Positions 23,241-34,947 of a stretch of DNA of 64,000 bases are shown here, in pieces (position 1 is the first letter of the stretch; the number at the start of each line of letters is the position of its first letter). The position numbers and the translations under genes were made by a program. Source of the stretch: Aedes albopictus (lineage: Eukaryota; Arthropoda; Insecta; Diptera; Culicidae); assembly GCF_035046485.1 (NCBI RefSeq), contig NC_085138.1, positions 367,973,238-368,037,237 on the forward strand, given 5' to 3'. Under the pieces are notes generated by a model. The model was not told the origin of the DNA. It ran no database searches and worked only from the letters and a program-made list of their open reading frames with translations.

Positions 23241-24417
23241 TATTGAACGAAATTGCATAACGAATTGTTGATAACAACATTCACTAGATGACAGAGAAAA
23301 GTTAATGTGAAATAATTGCGATTTTCTTTTTTTTTGCAATAGTTGACTGAGGATGGTTACAATTTTGTTATCTAAGTTATGATTTGTTGAAATCGATTTG
23401 ATTTTTTGAATTATGTACTGAGATTTGGCGTGATTTTTTCCCATACTGACAAGCTAAAAATTTCATTTTTCCATATAAAAATAAAAAATTTTAAATACAT
23501 AGTAATTTGTTTCGTCCAGTGACTAGTACATGCACTTAACAGTAACTGTGGTTTAGTAAAGTGACTTAATATTTTGAGATGATATTTACCATGAATCATT
23601 TTTGAAAAGCTTCGGCTTATGCAAAATTCTGAACTTAACTTAAAGTGAAACATTTCTATATCAACATTCATTTATCAACGGTATTCTATTTATAACCTAA
23701 TAATTTGTATGGCTTTATCGGTCTTTTTTTACTCAGAGATGGATAATGAAGATGATAGGTATGATAGTATTCGCTAGATTGCGAATAAGTGGGAACATTT
23801 TTAGAAGGTGAAAATAGGCATGAAGGCCATGTAGTGAACGAATACATCGAATGCGTGAACGATGTAACGTCACGCTACAAATTCCCATTTTTAACATATT
23901 TTTCTAATGAAAACTAACTGTTCGACAGATCGAATTCTTTGGAAATTTTTCATGGAATACGAATATGCAAAAATATTTGAGGGTTTATGGTCGAATTTAT
24001 GAGTTAAAGTGAAAAATCTGAACAAAAAGGCATCAAAACGTTGTAACGTCACGGTAGAATGTGTCTGTAACTTAAGTATGGTTGGATATAGGAAAAAAAA
24101 TATGCATAGTCTTTCAATGAAACTTGTACATAGAATCAATTTTTGGTATAGAAAATTCCAAAAACTATTTCCTAAAAGTTGATGATAAATAAAAAATTTG
24201 TGAAAAAAGAGCTAGAAGCATTGGACTATCCTGGGCTACTTGGCAAATTTTGAAGCTGTAAGCCAGCTTTCTACAGAAAAATGATGAAAAAAAAACGAAT
24301 GATATCATGGAAAATGAAAATTACATAACACGATAGAAATATTGCTCCCAGTTTATATTTTTTTTAATTCCTTCGAATATCCTCAAACAAACAGTTTTCG
24401 AGTTATAGTTTTTGAAG
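23241..24417. other. AT-rich stretch without a recognisable gene
   Basis: No long frames or inverted repeats. The phrase TGTAACGTCACG followed by CTA or GTA occurs twice, at about 23863 and 24042. Nothing else stands out. Confidence 0.4.
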
Positions 24418-24441
24418 ATTAAAAGGTTTGTTAGGTGAAGT

Positions 24442-25757
24442 GAGATCGTAGCAAGCTGTGGGGGCGTACGGACGTGTTTGCGCTGCATCTGACGTTTGCA
24501 TATCGGCTCTCGTTTTAGATTTTCTAACGGCCTTTTGAAAGACTAAGTTTGTGTCAAATTTAATTTCATTTTGATTCTATGAAATCGTATTCCAATCCAA
24601 AAAATACAGTGCCTGTTCGCGTGTGCAAAAGTGTGTTAGTGGTTCCAGGCTCCTGCATTAGTAGCACTGGTGTCGGTGCAATTGAAGTGTCCGTATAAAC
24701 TACCGGAGTGAAGAAAATGCGGTCGTTTTGGGACATGTTTTGGGGTCTCTTACGTGAATCCTGAATTGTATGCTGAGCTGCTGATTTTGTGAGAAAGTTC
24801 CAACTTCTTTTCCTCCTCTTTCAAAAATAAATTAGATGAACAATCACTTTTGGCCTGTATCCAAGCCTGTATCTTACAGTAGATTTTCGTTTCCATTTTT
24901 TCTCGAACTTTTTACATTTTACATATTTATCACATTCAGACCACGTTCTCTACGTTTTATTCAAGCCTAGATTCGTAATGTCGCGGGTGTGAAAGAAAAA
25001 AAACAGTTTTTATTGAAGTGGCACTATTTGTTTTATTAACTTCCTTTTTTGTTTTAGGTAAATTGAGATATTTTTTGTTTTTGGTCATGATGATGTGTGA
25101 TGATGTCACCTATTAAACTGCGTCCTGTTTCAAAAATACCTTCACTAACAAGCATTCCTAAGACAGTTTAAGCTAGGATAAACGTCGCGTTCAGTTCATT
25201 TCTGTGTGAAATGGACTAAAGACTTCTGCTTGCTAACGGAGTGGAGACGCGCGATAGGATTTTCTTTTTAGCTTGTTTTTGCGTGGAAAAGAGCTCGACC
25301 CCTTAAACACTGCTAATATTCCCTGAAAATGACGCGAATGTGTGGACGATTTCAATGGGATTTTTTCGCGTGTGCATCGTTCATCGTAAAAAAAAACAGG
25401 AATCGTCCGTTGATTGTAGCAATTTGTTTACCAAGACAAATTCCCTAAAAAATCTTCCCTTCCCATATCCACCAAACTCCTAGTGATTTCTCGTAGTAAC
25501 GCAGAGAATTCCTCGGTTATTGGCCTAAGCGAGATTCACGGCATCACTTCCTTCCCTATCCTCAATTGACCTGCATTCGGACGCGGCCGGCGCTGGTATT
25601 GCTTATTGAAAAGTATTGGGATTCCAGCATTTACACAACGAGGAGAAAGCTAGTCCCAAGCATCACCTGTTGGTTCTTTGTGTAAATGCAGTTGTCCTTG
25701 CAATAACAGAGGAGCAACCGTGGGCGGTCAATCATGCTCATGCTCATGCTCATGCTC
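24442..25757 (+). mobile_element. Internally deleted LINE-like copy with 24-bp target duplication
   Basis: The 24 bases at 24418-24441 (ATTAAAAGG...GAAGT) recur exactly at 25758-25781. They frame a 1316-bp insert that ends in a CATGCT repeat (25735-25757). A long direct duplication plus a short tandem 3' tail fits target-primed integration of a non-LTR retrotransposon. The insert keeps a 5'-like and a 3'-like part but no reverse transcriptase, so it is a non-autonomous derivative. The 3' portion recurs at 63185-63480 in minus orientation. A hairpin GCATTTACACAA / TTGTGTAAATGC (25627-25638, 25678-25689) is kept in both copies. Confidence 0.75.
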
Positions 25758-25781
25758 ATTAAAAGGTTTGTTAGGTGAAGT

Positions 25782-27783
25782 TTCAAGTCAGGTGAAGAAT
25801 ATTGCACAACAAATAACATGAGAATATTTGCAGGCTCACACATGAGCAAAATTTGATTAAAATTTATAAAGGTAACGTCCACGTGATTCGCACGTTGAGC
25901 TGGAAATGTTCTATTTTGATGCATCAAAACTTTTGGACGCTATTTTCATAAAATTGCGCCTCAAGAACCGGGTGACTCACGGAATCACTCATCATGGCTT
26001 TTATGGTAAATGTTCCAATGAGTTGAAGTGCTGATAGAGCCCTTAGCTGAGAAATAGACTTCAGCTATATTGGAACATCCGCCCAGATAGAAAAAGAAGA
26101 ATCTAATTTTCAATAATCTACCCTAGAACCGTTAGATTCCCATCACCATCACACATCTGGACCACATTTGGCGCCAAAATTGTAACTAGAACACCCTGTC
26201 TCCCGGCCGGACCGGATTGCAAAATTTATTTAAATTGTCCATTTATGTGACCGACCCCTGACCATACGTCGGGGTCTCCATTGTTGTTGTTCAAGGCTTT
26301 GACTCTAACACCGCGCCGTTCGGGTCAAGCGATTACTCACCCCGACGACGCGACGGATGCGAATTGCAATAAATTTTAATTGACAGCTTTTTCACACCGC
26401 CATTTGACCCCTACCTTCGGAAGGACGAAACAAGATTACCATGGTCGTGCTCTAGGATTTACAACACATAGGATTGCGCAACGACGAAACGCGACGTGAC
26501 CAAATGTGGAACACAAATCACACACATTTCGAAAAACCATAGCGAAAAGGGTCAGCCAGCTTCGGGGCCAGCAATAACGCAAACGACTGACCGTCGTCGT
26601 TGTTGATTGATTTTAAAACGAAGCAAAAGAAGCAGTCAGCGCCCTGAATCGCGTTGACAAAAGGTCGTCCTTAAAAATTTTCTCACCCCTAGGGGTCACA
26701 ACCCCTCCGGATTGGCTACAGCAGGCGACGACGCACATTGCACAGTGATCGAATTTTGCGGTAACAATGTGTTACCTGTGTTGTGTTTTTTTGAAGAATG
26801 TGAAATTTTTGGAGAAATATTTCTAGAAATTCATTTGTCGCTATCCACAAACTACGAGAACTATTTTTTGGTGATCAAGGTCATATTTTAACAATTATTA
26901 TATAATCTCAAAATGTTTTCATTTAAAAAAATTGGTATCCCAAATAGGCTTCCAAGAAAAATACAAAAGTGTAAGGATGTTTAAAAATAAAAATTGGAAA
27001 TGAAATAAAAAAAAAGAAAAATTGGAAAAAAAGAAAAACTAGAAAGAAAAAAATAGAGAAGGAATCACCTTTCAAAACATGTATAAACCGATTTTAGATG
27101 ACGAAAAATGATATCTAGATCAAAATAAAAAATGTGGGTATTGGAGGGTTAATTTTCTTGGCAATTTATTCAACGATTTTTGACCAACATCACCATTCGC
27201 TTGCCCCACTATCCAATACACGTCACGAAGGGGAAAGCCTCTTTTGACCCGGGTCGTGCAGTTCACCGGGAAAACAATAGCCGGAATGCAAAATATATTG
27301 GTATAAATAACACTACGACGACAGATCCAACGGTCAGAGGGTTAGGAATCGGAAGATTTTTCCCATTGGCCACGAACAAAAGAGTTTTTAGTGTGACCCG
27401 AAATCGTTTTAATTCCTGGTCATTTATCAAAAATCCTCTATCGTTCGTTCGATCCCGAAATTCGATGCAAGGCGAAAAATTCCCTGTTTCAATTTTGCTT
27501 TCATTTTTATTAGGATGGGATTACTACGAGCAGAACAAGAGACCGGAAATGCGAATGGTCAGCATCGGGGCCGAGCGCAACCGTGCATAACGGATAAAAA
27601 TGTTCCAGCAAGGCGCCAAAATTTTCCGAACGATCGGCTTTGTCGCCGAGTGTTGTAATCCTGCATGCTTTTAATAGACGATTCTAGTGGTGATGGCAGT
27701 GTGGTAATCTGATTTGACACCCATCCCACAGCGGGAGTTTGTCCATTTCTCGATGCACAATTGGTCCTAATTAAGAATGAAAT
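25782..27783. other. Low-repeat, GC-richer island (possible regulatory DNA)
   Basis: About 2 kb free of the 12-bp units and of obvious transposon ends. It is richer in CpG-containing phrases such as CGACGACGCGACGGATGCG near 26345 and CGTCGTCGTTG near 26594. A small palindrome GGTAAC-5nt-GTTACC lies at 26760-26776. The 136-codon frame at 27180-27590 shows no domain, signal or codon pattern that I trust. This could be promoter, enhancer or intronic conserved sequence. Confidence 0.35.
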
Positions 27784-27797
27784 AGAGTAACGTATTT

Positions 27798-28090
27798 TAG
27801 GGGCCCATATAGCCGAGGCGGTAAACGCACGGGTATTCAGCATGACCATGCTGAGGGTGACGGGTTCGATTCCCGGTCGGTCCAGGATCTTTTCGTAAAG
27901 GAAATTTCCTTGACTTCCTTGGGCATAGAGTATCTTCGTGCCTGCCACACGATATACACATGCAAAATGGTCATTGGCAGAGGAAGCTCTCAGTTAAAAA
28001 CTGTGGAAGTGCTCATTGAACACTAAGCTGAGAAGCAGGCTTTGTCCCAGTGAGGACGTTACGCCAAGAAGAGGAGAGAGGAGAGAGAGG
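27798..28090 (+). mobile_element. Feilai-like SINE with 14-bp duplication
   Basis: The direct repeat AGAGTAACGTATTT lies at 27784-27797 and 28091-28104. The 293-bp element has box A TAGCCGAGGCGG and box B GGGTTCGATTCCC, followed by the body with GTGCCTGCCACACGATATAC and TGAGAAGCAGGCTTTGTCCC. It ends in a GAGAGGAGAG tail. The layout matches Feilai, the tRNA-related SINE I know from Aedes. The name is from memory. Confidence 0.9.
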
Positions 28091-28209
28091 AGAGTAACGT
28101 ATTTCTCCAGTCATGCATTCATTTTATGCGCTGAAATGACCGGTTCAAATGATATAAAAATTCGTAATTATTTTTAATTGAATCTAGCACCAAGCTTCGG
28201 ATATTTATT

Positions 28210-30150
28210 TGAAAAAAAAACCTTCTCACCCATGTATTTCTTTAGAAATTTCTCAAAGAACTCCTCCAGAAATATCCCTTGGAGGTTCTTCAGGAGTTTT
28301 TGAAGAAATTTTTTAAAAAGATTAGTGATTCTTTAGGAAGCTACTTCAATGATAGCTACAAAAGTTAATGCACGTATTTCTTCAAACATTTTTGAGAGCA
28401 TTCCTCCCGGAATATTATCAAAATTTCTTTCAGGAGTTTTTCTCTGGAATTCTCTCGAAGTTCGGATGCAATTCTTGGATTTTTTTAAGAAATTGAGAGT
28501 TTTTTTTTTTGAGAAATTCCTTCAAGGTTTTCCATTACAAATTAAGATAATTTTCAAGGAACTCTTTAAGAAGTTTTTGTTAGAATTTCTTCAGAGATTC
28601 ATTCGAGTGCTGCTGCATACAATTTTAGATTTTCTCAGTCATTTATTTAGCAATTCTTAAAAAAAACGCAATAGATTCTTCTAAAAGTTGTTCATGGGTT
28701 TCTCCAGAAATTTCTCCAGCTATTCCTCCAGCAGGTATTGCTTAAAATTTATTCTAGCCTTTCTTCAGGGATTCTCTCAGATTTATTTGTGCTGCAAGGC
28801 TTTCCCCAAAGATCCCTGATGTATTGCTGAGATTCCTTCTATGAATATTTGCAGAGAGTTATCCAGCTTTTCTTGGTTCTTCGAAACCTTCAACAGTTTT
28901 TTATTTTCAGAAATTCTTTCAGTGGTTCTCCAAAGAATTCCTCCAGCATTTTTTTCGTTTCTGCTTGATTTCCTACAGAAATTTCTCAAGGTAGTATTTT
29001 CAAGATTTTTTTGGTACTACACCTAAACCTTATTTTACGTCCACTATTGGCTTAGCGAAAAAAATTTCTACCGACAAAGTAATGATCAAAATACATATTT
29101 TTATATTTTTGTACACTTCTCCTAATCACGAAGATGTTTTAAAAAATGTAAAACTGTTGAGTTTGCTCATTGTCTTAGCTGTAGAATTTTTTGTCGCTTG
29201 GCCAAGCATGGACTTAAAAAAAGGACGAGGTGTATGTTATTTGTTCAGAAATCGTATAAGAAATTCTTTAAAAAAATCCTCCACATGTATCTCCACGAAA
29301 TAATATCTACAGAAATTCATCTATGGATATCAGTAGGAATCACTTATGATTTTTTTTTTCGGTAATTCCACAAGCATTTTTTCTTTGGAATTAAGAAGGT
29401 ATTTTTAGAAGTTTCTACAGGTATTCTCTCAAACATTCATCCCAAAATTCATCCAGAGCTATCTCTAAACATGACTTTTTCTACAAGAATCTTAAAAAAA
29501 ATGAATTTTCTTTCAAGTATTGCATTGTTTTGTTAATTTTTTGTTAAATTTTTGAAATATCTTTGAAAAAAGCCTGGGAATATGTGAAACAATTCTTCCA
29601 TGAAGCCCTGATGGAATCTTAGAAAATATTTCTGACACAACCACAGGATCAATTTCTAAAAAAAACCCTTGGAAGTCTTGGAAGAATAGACGTAGGAACA
29701 TCTGCAGATTTTTTGTTAAGTTTAGAGATGTTTTTTAAATAAAAACCTCCATGTAAATACTTTAAAAAATGCCTGAAAAACTCAGGTTTTCAGATTTCTT
29801 GTAGATGGAAGATTTTTGAAGGTTTACCTAGAATGATTTCAGCGAGATTTGATTCAGAAATTCCTCCTGGCATCTCTCTAGAATGCATTCTCACCCATGA
29901 GTTTCGTTGACAATTTATCCAGAAATTCTTCCAGAAATATTTCTTGGGTGTTCTTCAGGAATTTCCGAAGAAATATCTCAAAAGATTCATTCTGAAAATA
30001 GTCTACTGGTTTCCCAAAAAATAAATCGCCCTGGAGCTCCTTCAGTGAGTCTTTGGAATATTACTTTAAGGATTGTAACAAAAATTCGTGCAAGCATTTC
30101 TTCAAACATTTTCGAGGGCATTCTTCCCAAAATTTTATCAAAATTCCCTG
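28210..30150. repeat. Degenerate 12-bp repeat field, mostly forward polarity
   Basis: ATTTCTCCAGAAATTTC, TTCCTCCAGCA and related decayed units dominate. The block around 28350 (GTTAATGCACG...CAAACATTTTTGAG) recurs near 30075. The block TGAATATTTGCAGAG near 28840 recurs near 30945. There is therefore higher-order duplication above the 12-bp step. A 300-base stretch near 29030-29280 is AT-rich and lacks units. Confidence 0.55.
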
Positions 30151-30433
30151 CTTCTTCTTCTTCTTCTTGGCGTAACATCCTCACTGGGACAAAGCCTGCT
30201 TCTCAGCTTAGTGTTCTATGAGCACTTCCACAGTTATTAACTGAGAGCTTCCTCTGCCAATGACCATTTTGCATGTGTATATCGTGTGGCAGGCACGAAG
30301 ATACTCTATGCCCAAGGAAGTCAAGGAAATTTCCTTTACGAAAAGATCCTGGACCGACCGGGAATCGAACCCGTCACCCTCAGCATGGTCATGCTGAATA
30401 CCCGTGCGTTTACCGCCTCGGCTATATGGGCCC
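30151..30433 (-). mobile_element. Feilai-like SINE, minus orientation
   Basis: The reverse complement of the 27798 element, with its CTTCTT tail at 30151 and the GGGCCC start at 30428-30433. Box B appears as GGGAATCGAACCC near 30360. It inserted in the 12-bp field. Flanking duplications are not clear. Confidence 0.88.
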
Positions 30434-33400
30434 AGTATTTCCTTCTAAAGTTTTTTTTTCGGGAATTCACCTGGAGTGCTTCTAGAAATTTCTAAAGCAA
30501 TTCTTCTGAGAATTTTTTAAGTAATTCTTCAAGGAGCTTCTTCAAAGGAAGCATTTTCTTCAGGGATTAGAAGTTTTTTTTGAGAACTTCCTCTAAGGTT
30601 TTCCCTTGGAAATTCAGATTTTTTTTTTCAATATTCTGTTTCAGAAATTATTGTTGGAATTTCTTCAAAAATTCGTTCGATTGTTACTGCATACAATAAA
30701 AGATTTTCTCAGGCATTTATTTTGCAATTCCTAATAAAGCCTCAATAGATTCTTCTAAAATTCGTTCATGAGTTTCTCCAGAAGTTCTTCCAGCAGGGAT
30801 TCTAAGGGGTTTATTCAGACTTTTCCTAAATTAATTCAATATTTTTGGTGATGTTTCAGAATTTTTTCCAAAGACTTTCTTAGCGTGTAGAAATAAGAAC
30901 AAATTACTTGGCATTAAAAAAAAGTGTCAAGAAATTATTTTATGAATATTTGCAGAGGGGTCTCCAGCTCTTCCTGATAGTCTTTCGAAGATTCGTTCGA
31001 AAGATCTTTTCTTCATAAATTCCTTGAGTAGTTCTCTGTAGAATTCTTCCAGGAATTCTATTTTGTTTCTGCTGGATTTCCTACATAAGTTCATTCAAAT
31101 AATACTTTGAACATATTCAAGATCATAACATGTGTCCCTTAAGAAACTGTATTAGAAATTCTTACAAAAATCCTTCAGATGTATCTTCACGAGATCAAAA
31201 AATCTTCAAAATTGAGGAATATCTTCCGGACTTCTGCAAGTACCTTTGTCTGCTATTTCTGTAGGAATGTTTGAGATGATATCTTTAGAAATTTATCTAC
31301 GGATATCTTCGGCAATCACTTAGGGATCTCTTTGGAAATTTCTCAAGCATTTTTTCCTTGGAATTTAGAAGATATCTTAAGAAGTTTCTACAGGTCTACA
31401 CTCAGGCATTCATCCCGAATTTATTCCAAAGCTATCTCTGAAAAAAATAGGTTTTTTTTTCAGGAATCTCTTTAGATTTTTTTTATTTCATTGAATTGTT
31501 TTATCAATTTATTGTGCAGTTTTTGAGAAATTTCTGAAAAAAAATCTGGAGGAATATCTTAAACAATGTTTTCAGGAATTCTTGATGAAATCACAGAAGA
31601 TATTCCTGATGTTACCGCAGGAGCAATTTAAAAATAATCCCTTGGAATTCTTGGAAGAATTTGCGAAAAAAGCCTCTGTAGACTTTTTTTTAAGGTTCAG
31701 AGATATTCCTGAAGTTAAAAAAACACATCTTTTGAAAAATCTGAAAAATTTCCAAAATTCTGAACAAGCTTCTGGAACTATTTTTGAACAAGCCCAAGCA
31801 GTAATTTCTGAGAAAAAATTCTGAAGGATTTTCTAAAGAAATCTGTCGTAGTATACCCGTAGACATATTAGGAAGTACTTTTGAATAAACCTCCGGAGAA
31901 ACATTTGAAAAAATAAAAATCTAGGGAAATTCCTTTAACTGTTTATTTTTTAACAGAAATTTCGCCAATGACTCTCTGAAGAATTCCTCCAAAATTTCTT
32001 TTCTTTTGTTTCTGCTGGATTTCCTACAGAAATTTCTCCAGGTAATATTTTAAAGATTTTGTGTACTAACCCCTTCTGAAAATATATTGGAAATTTATAT
32101 AATAAAAATCCGCCACAGGTATCTTGGTCTGCAATTTCTGTGTGATTTTTTTTTAAATGATATCTACAAAAATTCACTACAAATATCTGCGGGGATTTTT
32201 TTTCAAAAATTTCTCAAGCATTTTTGCCTTGGCATCTTAAGTAGTTTCTACATTCATACCAAAACTCATTCAGAGCTATTTTCAGTTTTTTTAGGATTTT
32301 TTGACCATATTTTAAAAAAACTGTTTCTGGGAACCTCCAACGGTATTGCTTTTCATGGATTCTTTCTGGGATTCTTTCAAGTATTGTTGTAGCATTGTTT
32401 TTAAATTCTAGTAAAAAATCTTAGGGGATTATCTGAAACAATTCTTCCAGGAACCTCTGATGGAATATTTCTGAGAAAACTGCAGCAGCAATTAAAAAAA
32501 ATAAAATAAAAACCTTGTTACTTTTAAAAGAATTTGCGAAGGAACTTTTGCAGTTTTTTTTTGTTTAGAGATATTAATGGAAAATTTTGTTTAGAGATGG
32601 AAAACTCTTGAACTCAATGGAAAACTTTAGAAAAAGTCTGAAAAAATCCTAAAGTTCTAAAAAATTCTCTGAAAATATTTTTGAACGAGTTCAAGCAGAA
32701 ATTTAAAAAAAATCTGAAGGAACTTCTATCGAAATCTCCAGTAGCATTCCTGTAGATATCTTAGGAAGAACTTTAAAATGCATCTCCTGAGAAATATCTG
32801 AAGAAATAACAATAAAATTCTTGAAGGAATATTCCTTGAAAACATTATAGAAAAACGAGAAACCGTTCGTGGAATTCGTAGAAAAGTTGAATGAGGAATT
32901 TCGAGGAAAAATCCTAAAAAAAATCCTTTGATAAAACTTTAGCAGGATTTTCTGAAGAAACAAGTTCTTAGATTTGCTTCTGCAAAGATCCCTCAAAAAC
33001 ACTCTCAAGATGTTCCTAAAAGAATTTCCGATGAAATTTATAAGAAGTATTTCTGAATAAATGCCTTGAAGATTTCATGGAGAAATTCATAGAGCTATGC
33101 TTAGAGGAAATGTCGGAGAAATTTCTAGGGAAATGCATGGAGCATATCTGGAGGACTTTCTGCCTGAATCACTGAAAGTAATATTGCAAGAATCTCTGGA
33201 GGATTTCCTACAGTATTTTATGGATGATTCCCTTAAGAAATTTTTGGATACATTCCTGCAGCAATTTTCGTTGAAGCAATTTATTCTCACAAATCTCCCT
33301 AACGAATCCCAAGAAAAATTTCTAAAGTAAACCCTGGTGGAATTATAGAATGAACCCATGGAAATCTTTCCAAAAGAGTTCCTAAAGGATTTTTCTGGAA

Positions 33401-34557
33401 ATAAGTTTAGGGATATTTGAAAAAAGCGCTGGTGAAGTTTCTTAAAAGAATCCCTGGAAGTATTTCTGAAGAAACCGCTGAATAAGTTTTGGAAGAAACC
33501 TTAGTGAATTTAAGGACTGAGTTCCTGGAATAATTTCTGAAGGAATCCATAGATCAGTTTTAGAAAAATGGAACCTCATATAAAATGCCTTAAAGACGTC
33601 TTTGAACAAATTCATTGAGGTATTTCATAAAAAAAATCTGAAAGAATCTCCAGGGAAATTTATAATGATATTCTTAGAAATTCCTAAGGAAACTTTGAAA
33701 GAATTTCTGAGATTTTGGGATTTTCTCTAAATAAATTCTTGGAGCAATCTTTAAATTCTGAACTATTACTATTACTATTACGAGGGAACCCCTGCAGATT
33801 GTTTTTAAGTTTGAAGATGTGTCTGGAAAAACTTTCATGGAAATACTTTTGGAATAATCTGAATAATTCCTAAATTTTTCTGAAAAAAAATTGATAAAAA
33901 TCTCTGGAAATATTCTTGAACGAGTCCAAAATGGAATTTCTGAAAAAAAAATCTCTAGTAGATTACTCGAAGATATCACAGAAAGTTCTTTTGAATGCAT
34001 CTCCGGAGAATTTTCTAAAGAAATCCCACGGAAATTCTTGAAGAAATGCCAGAAAAAAATCTGTAAATTGGTGGAATTTCTTGAAAAGTTTAGAAAAATT
34101 GCTTTAGAAATCTTTCGACAACATTTTAGGAAGATTTCCTGAAGGTATTGCTGGAGCAATCTTCGAACGTATTTCTAAAAAAGATCTTGCAGATATTGCT
34201 TGAGAATCGCCAAGATACCTCAAAAACACTTTTCAGATGACCCTGAAAGAATTTCAGACGAAATTCGAAGGAAATATTTCCCAATAAATTTCTTGAAAAA
34301 AATGTGGAGAAATTCATAGAGTTGGCCCTCGAAGAAATTTCTGAAGAAGTACATGGAGGAATATCTGGAGGAATTCCTGCCTGAATCCTGGAATTCTGGA
34401 GAAATTCCTGCAGTACTTTACTAATGAATCCCTGACTAAATTTGTGGACACATTACTGCAGCAATTTTCATCAGAATCTGTAAAGCACTTTAATCTAACA
34501 AAACTCTGGTGCACTTTTTGAAGAAATACCTGTAAGAATTTCAGAAGAAGTTTCTAG
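30434..34557. repeat. Degenerate 12-bp repeat field with a polarity switch
   Basis: Forward-type units (TTCTTCCAGGAATTC) dominate to about 31480. Reverse-type units (CTGGAGGAATTCCTG) dominate from about 31560 on. Longer homology exists inside it: 33078-33300 and 34305-34475 share GGAGAAATTCATAGAG, ATATCTGGAGGA, CTGCCTGAATC and CTGCAGCAATTTTC in order, 1.23 kb apart. Open frames read EEFL/NFSR-type repeats and are not called. Confidence 0.6.
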
Positions 34558-34568
34558 AAGATTTTCTT

Positions 34569-34745
34569 GTGGAGCGGATCTGGTATGATGGTTAGAACAC
34601 TTGACTATCACATCGAGGACCTGGGATCGAATCCCACACCCGACAAACTCGCAAAATGTGAGTTCTTCCTTCAGAAGGGAAGTAAAGCATGGGTCCCGAG
34701 ATGAACTAGCCTAGGGCTAAAAATCTCGTTAATACAGATAAAAAA
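34569..34745 (+). mobile_element. tRNA-derived SINE with 11-bp duplication
   Basis: AAGATTTTCTT at 34558-34568 recurs at 34746-34756. The 177-bp element starts GTGGAGCGGATCTGG and has a box A-like TGGTATGATGGT and box B GGGATCGAATCC. It ends in an A-rich tail after GTTAATACAG. It is the same family as 6356-6530. Confidence 0.85.
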
Positions 34746-34794
34746 AAGATTTTCTTTGAAGAATAAATGGAGATTTTTCCGAAGATTGGTTTAA

Positions 34795-34878
34795 CCCTTC
34801 CCGGACGGTTGGGTCATTTGCACCTCGCTGACGCGTTCTACAGCGGCGAGGTAGGTGAAAAAAGTCGTCCCGAAGGGG
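34795..34878. mobile_element. 84-bp TTAA-flanked MITE
   Basis: TTAA borders both sides (34791-34794, 34879-34882). The ends are CCCTTCCCGGACG and CGTCCCGAAGGGG. The element is GC-rich. It is grouped with 19235-19349 by target site and CCTTC-like ends. Confidence 0.7.
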
Positions 34879-34947
34879 TTAAACGAATCACACGAAGAAT
34901 TTTATAAACAATCCCTGGTTGAAGTTTAGAACCCTCCTTTGGCATTA

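Noticed and set aside
27180..27590. 136-codon frame as a gene
   Set aside because: It has mixed low-complexity content and no family motif, upstream exon or polyadenylation context. It is listed only as part of a low-repeat island.
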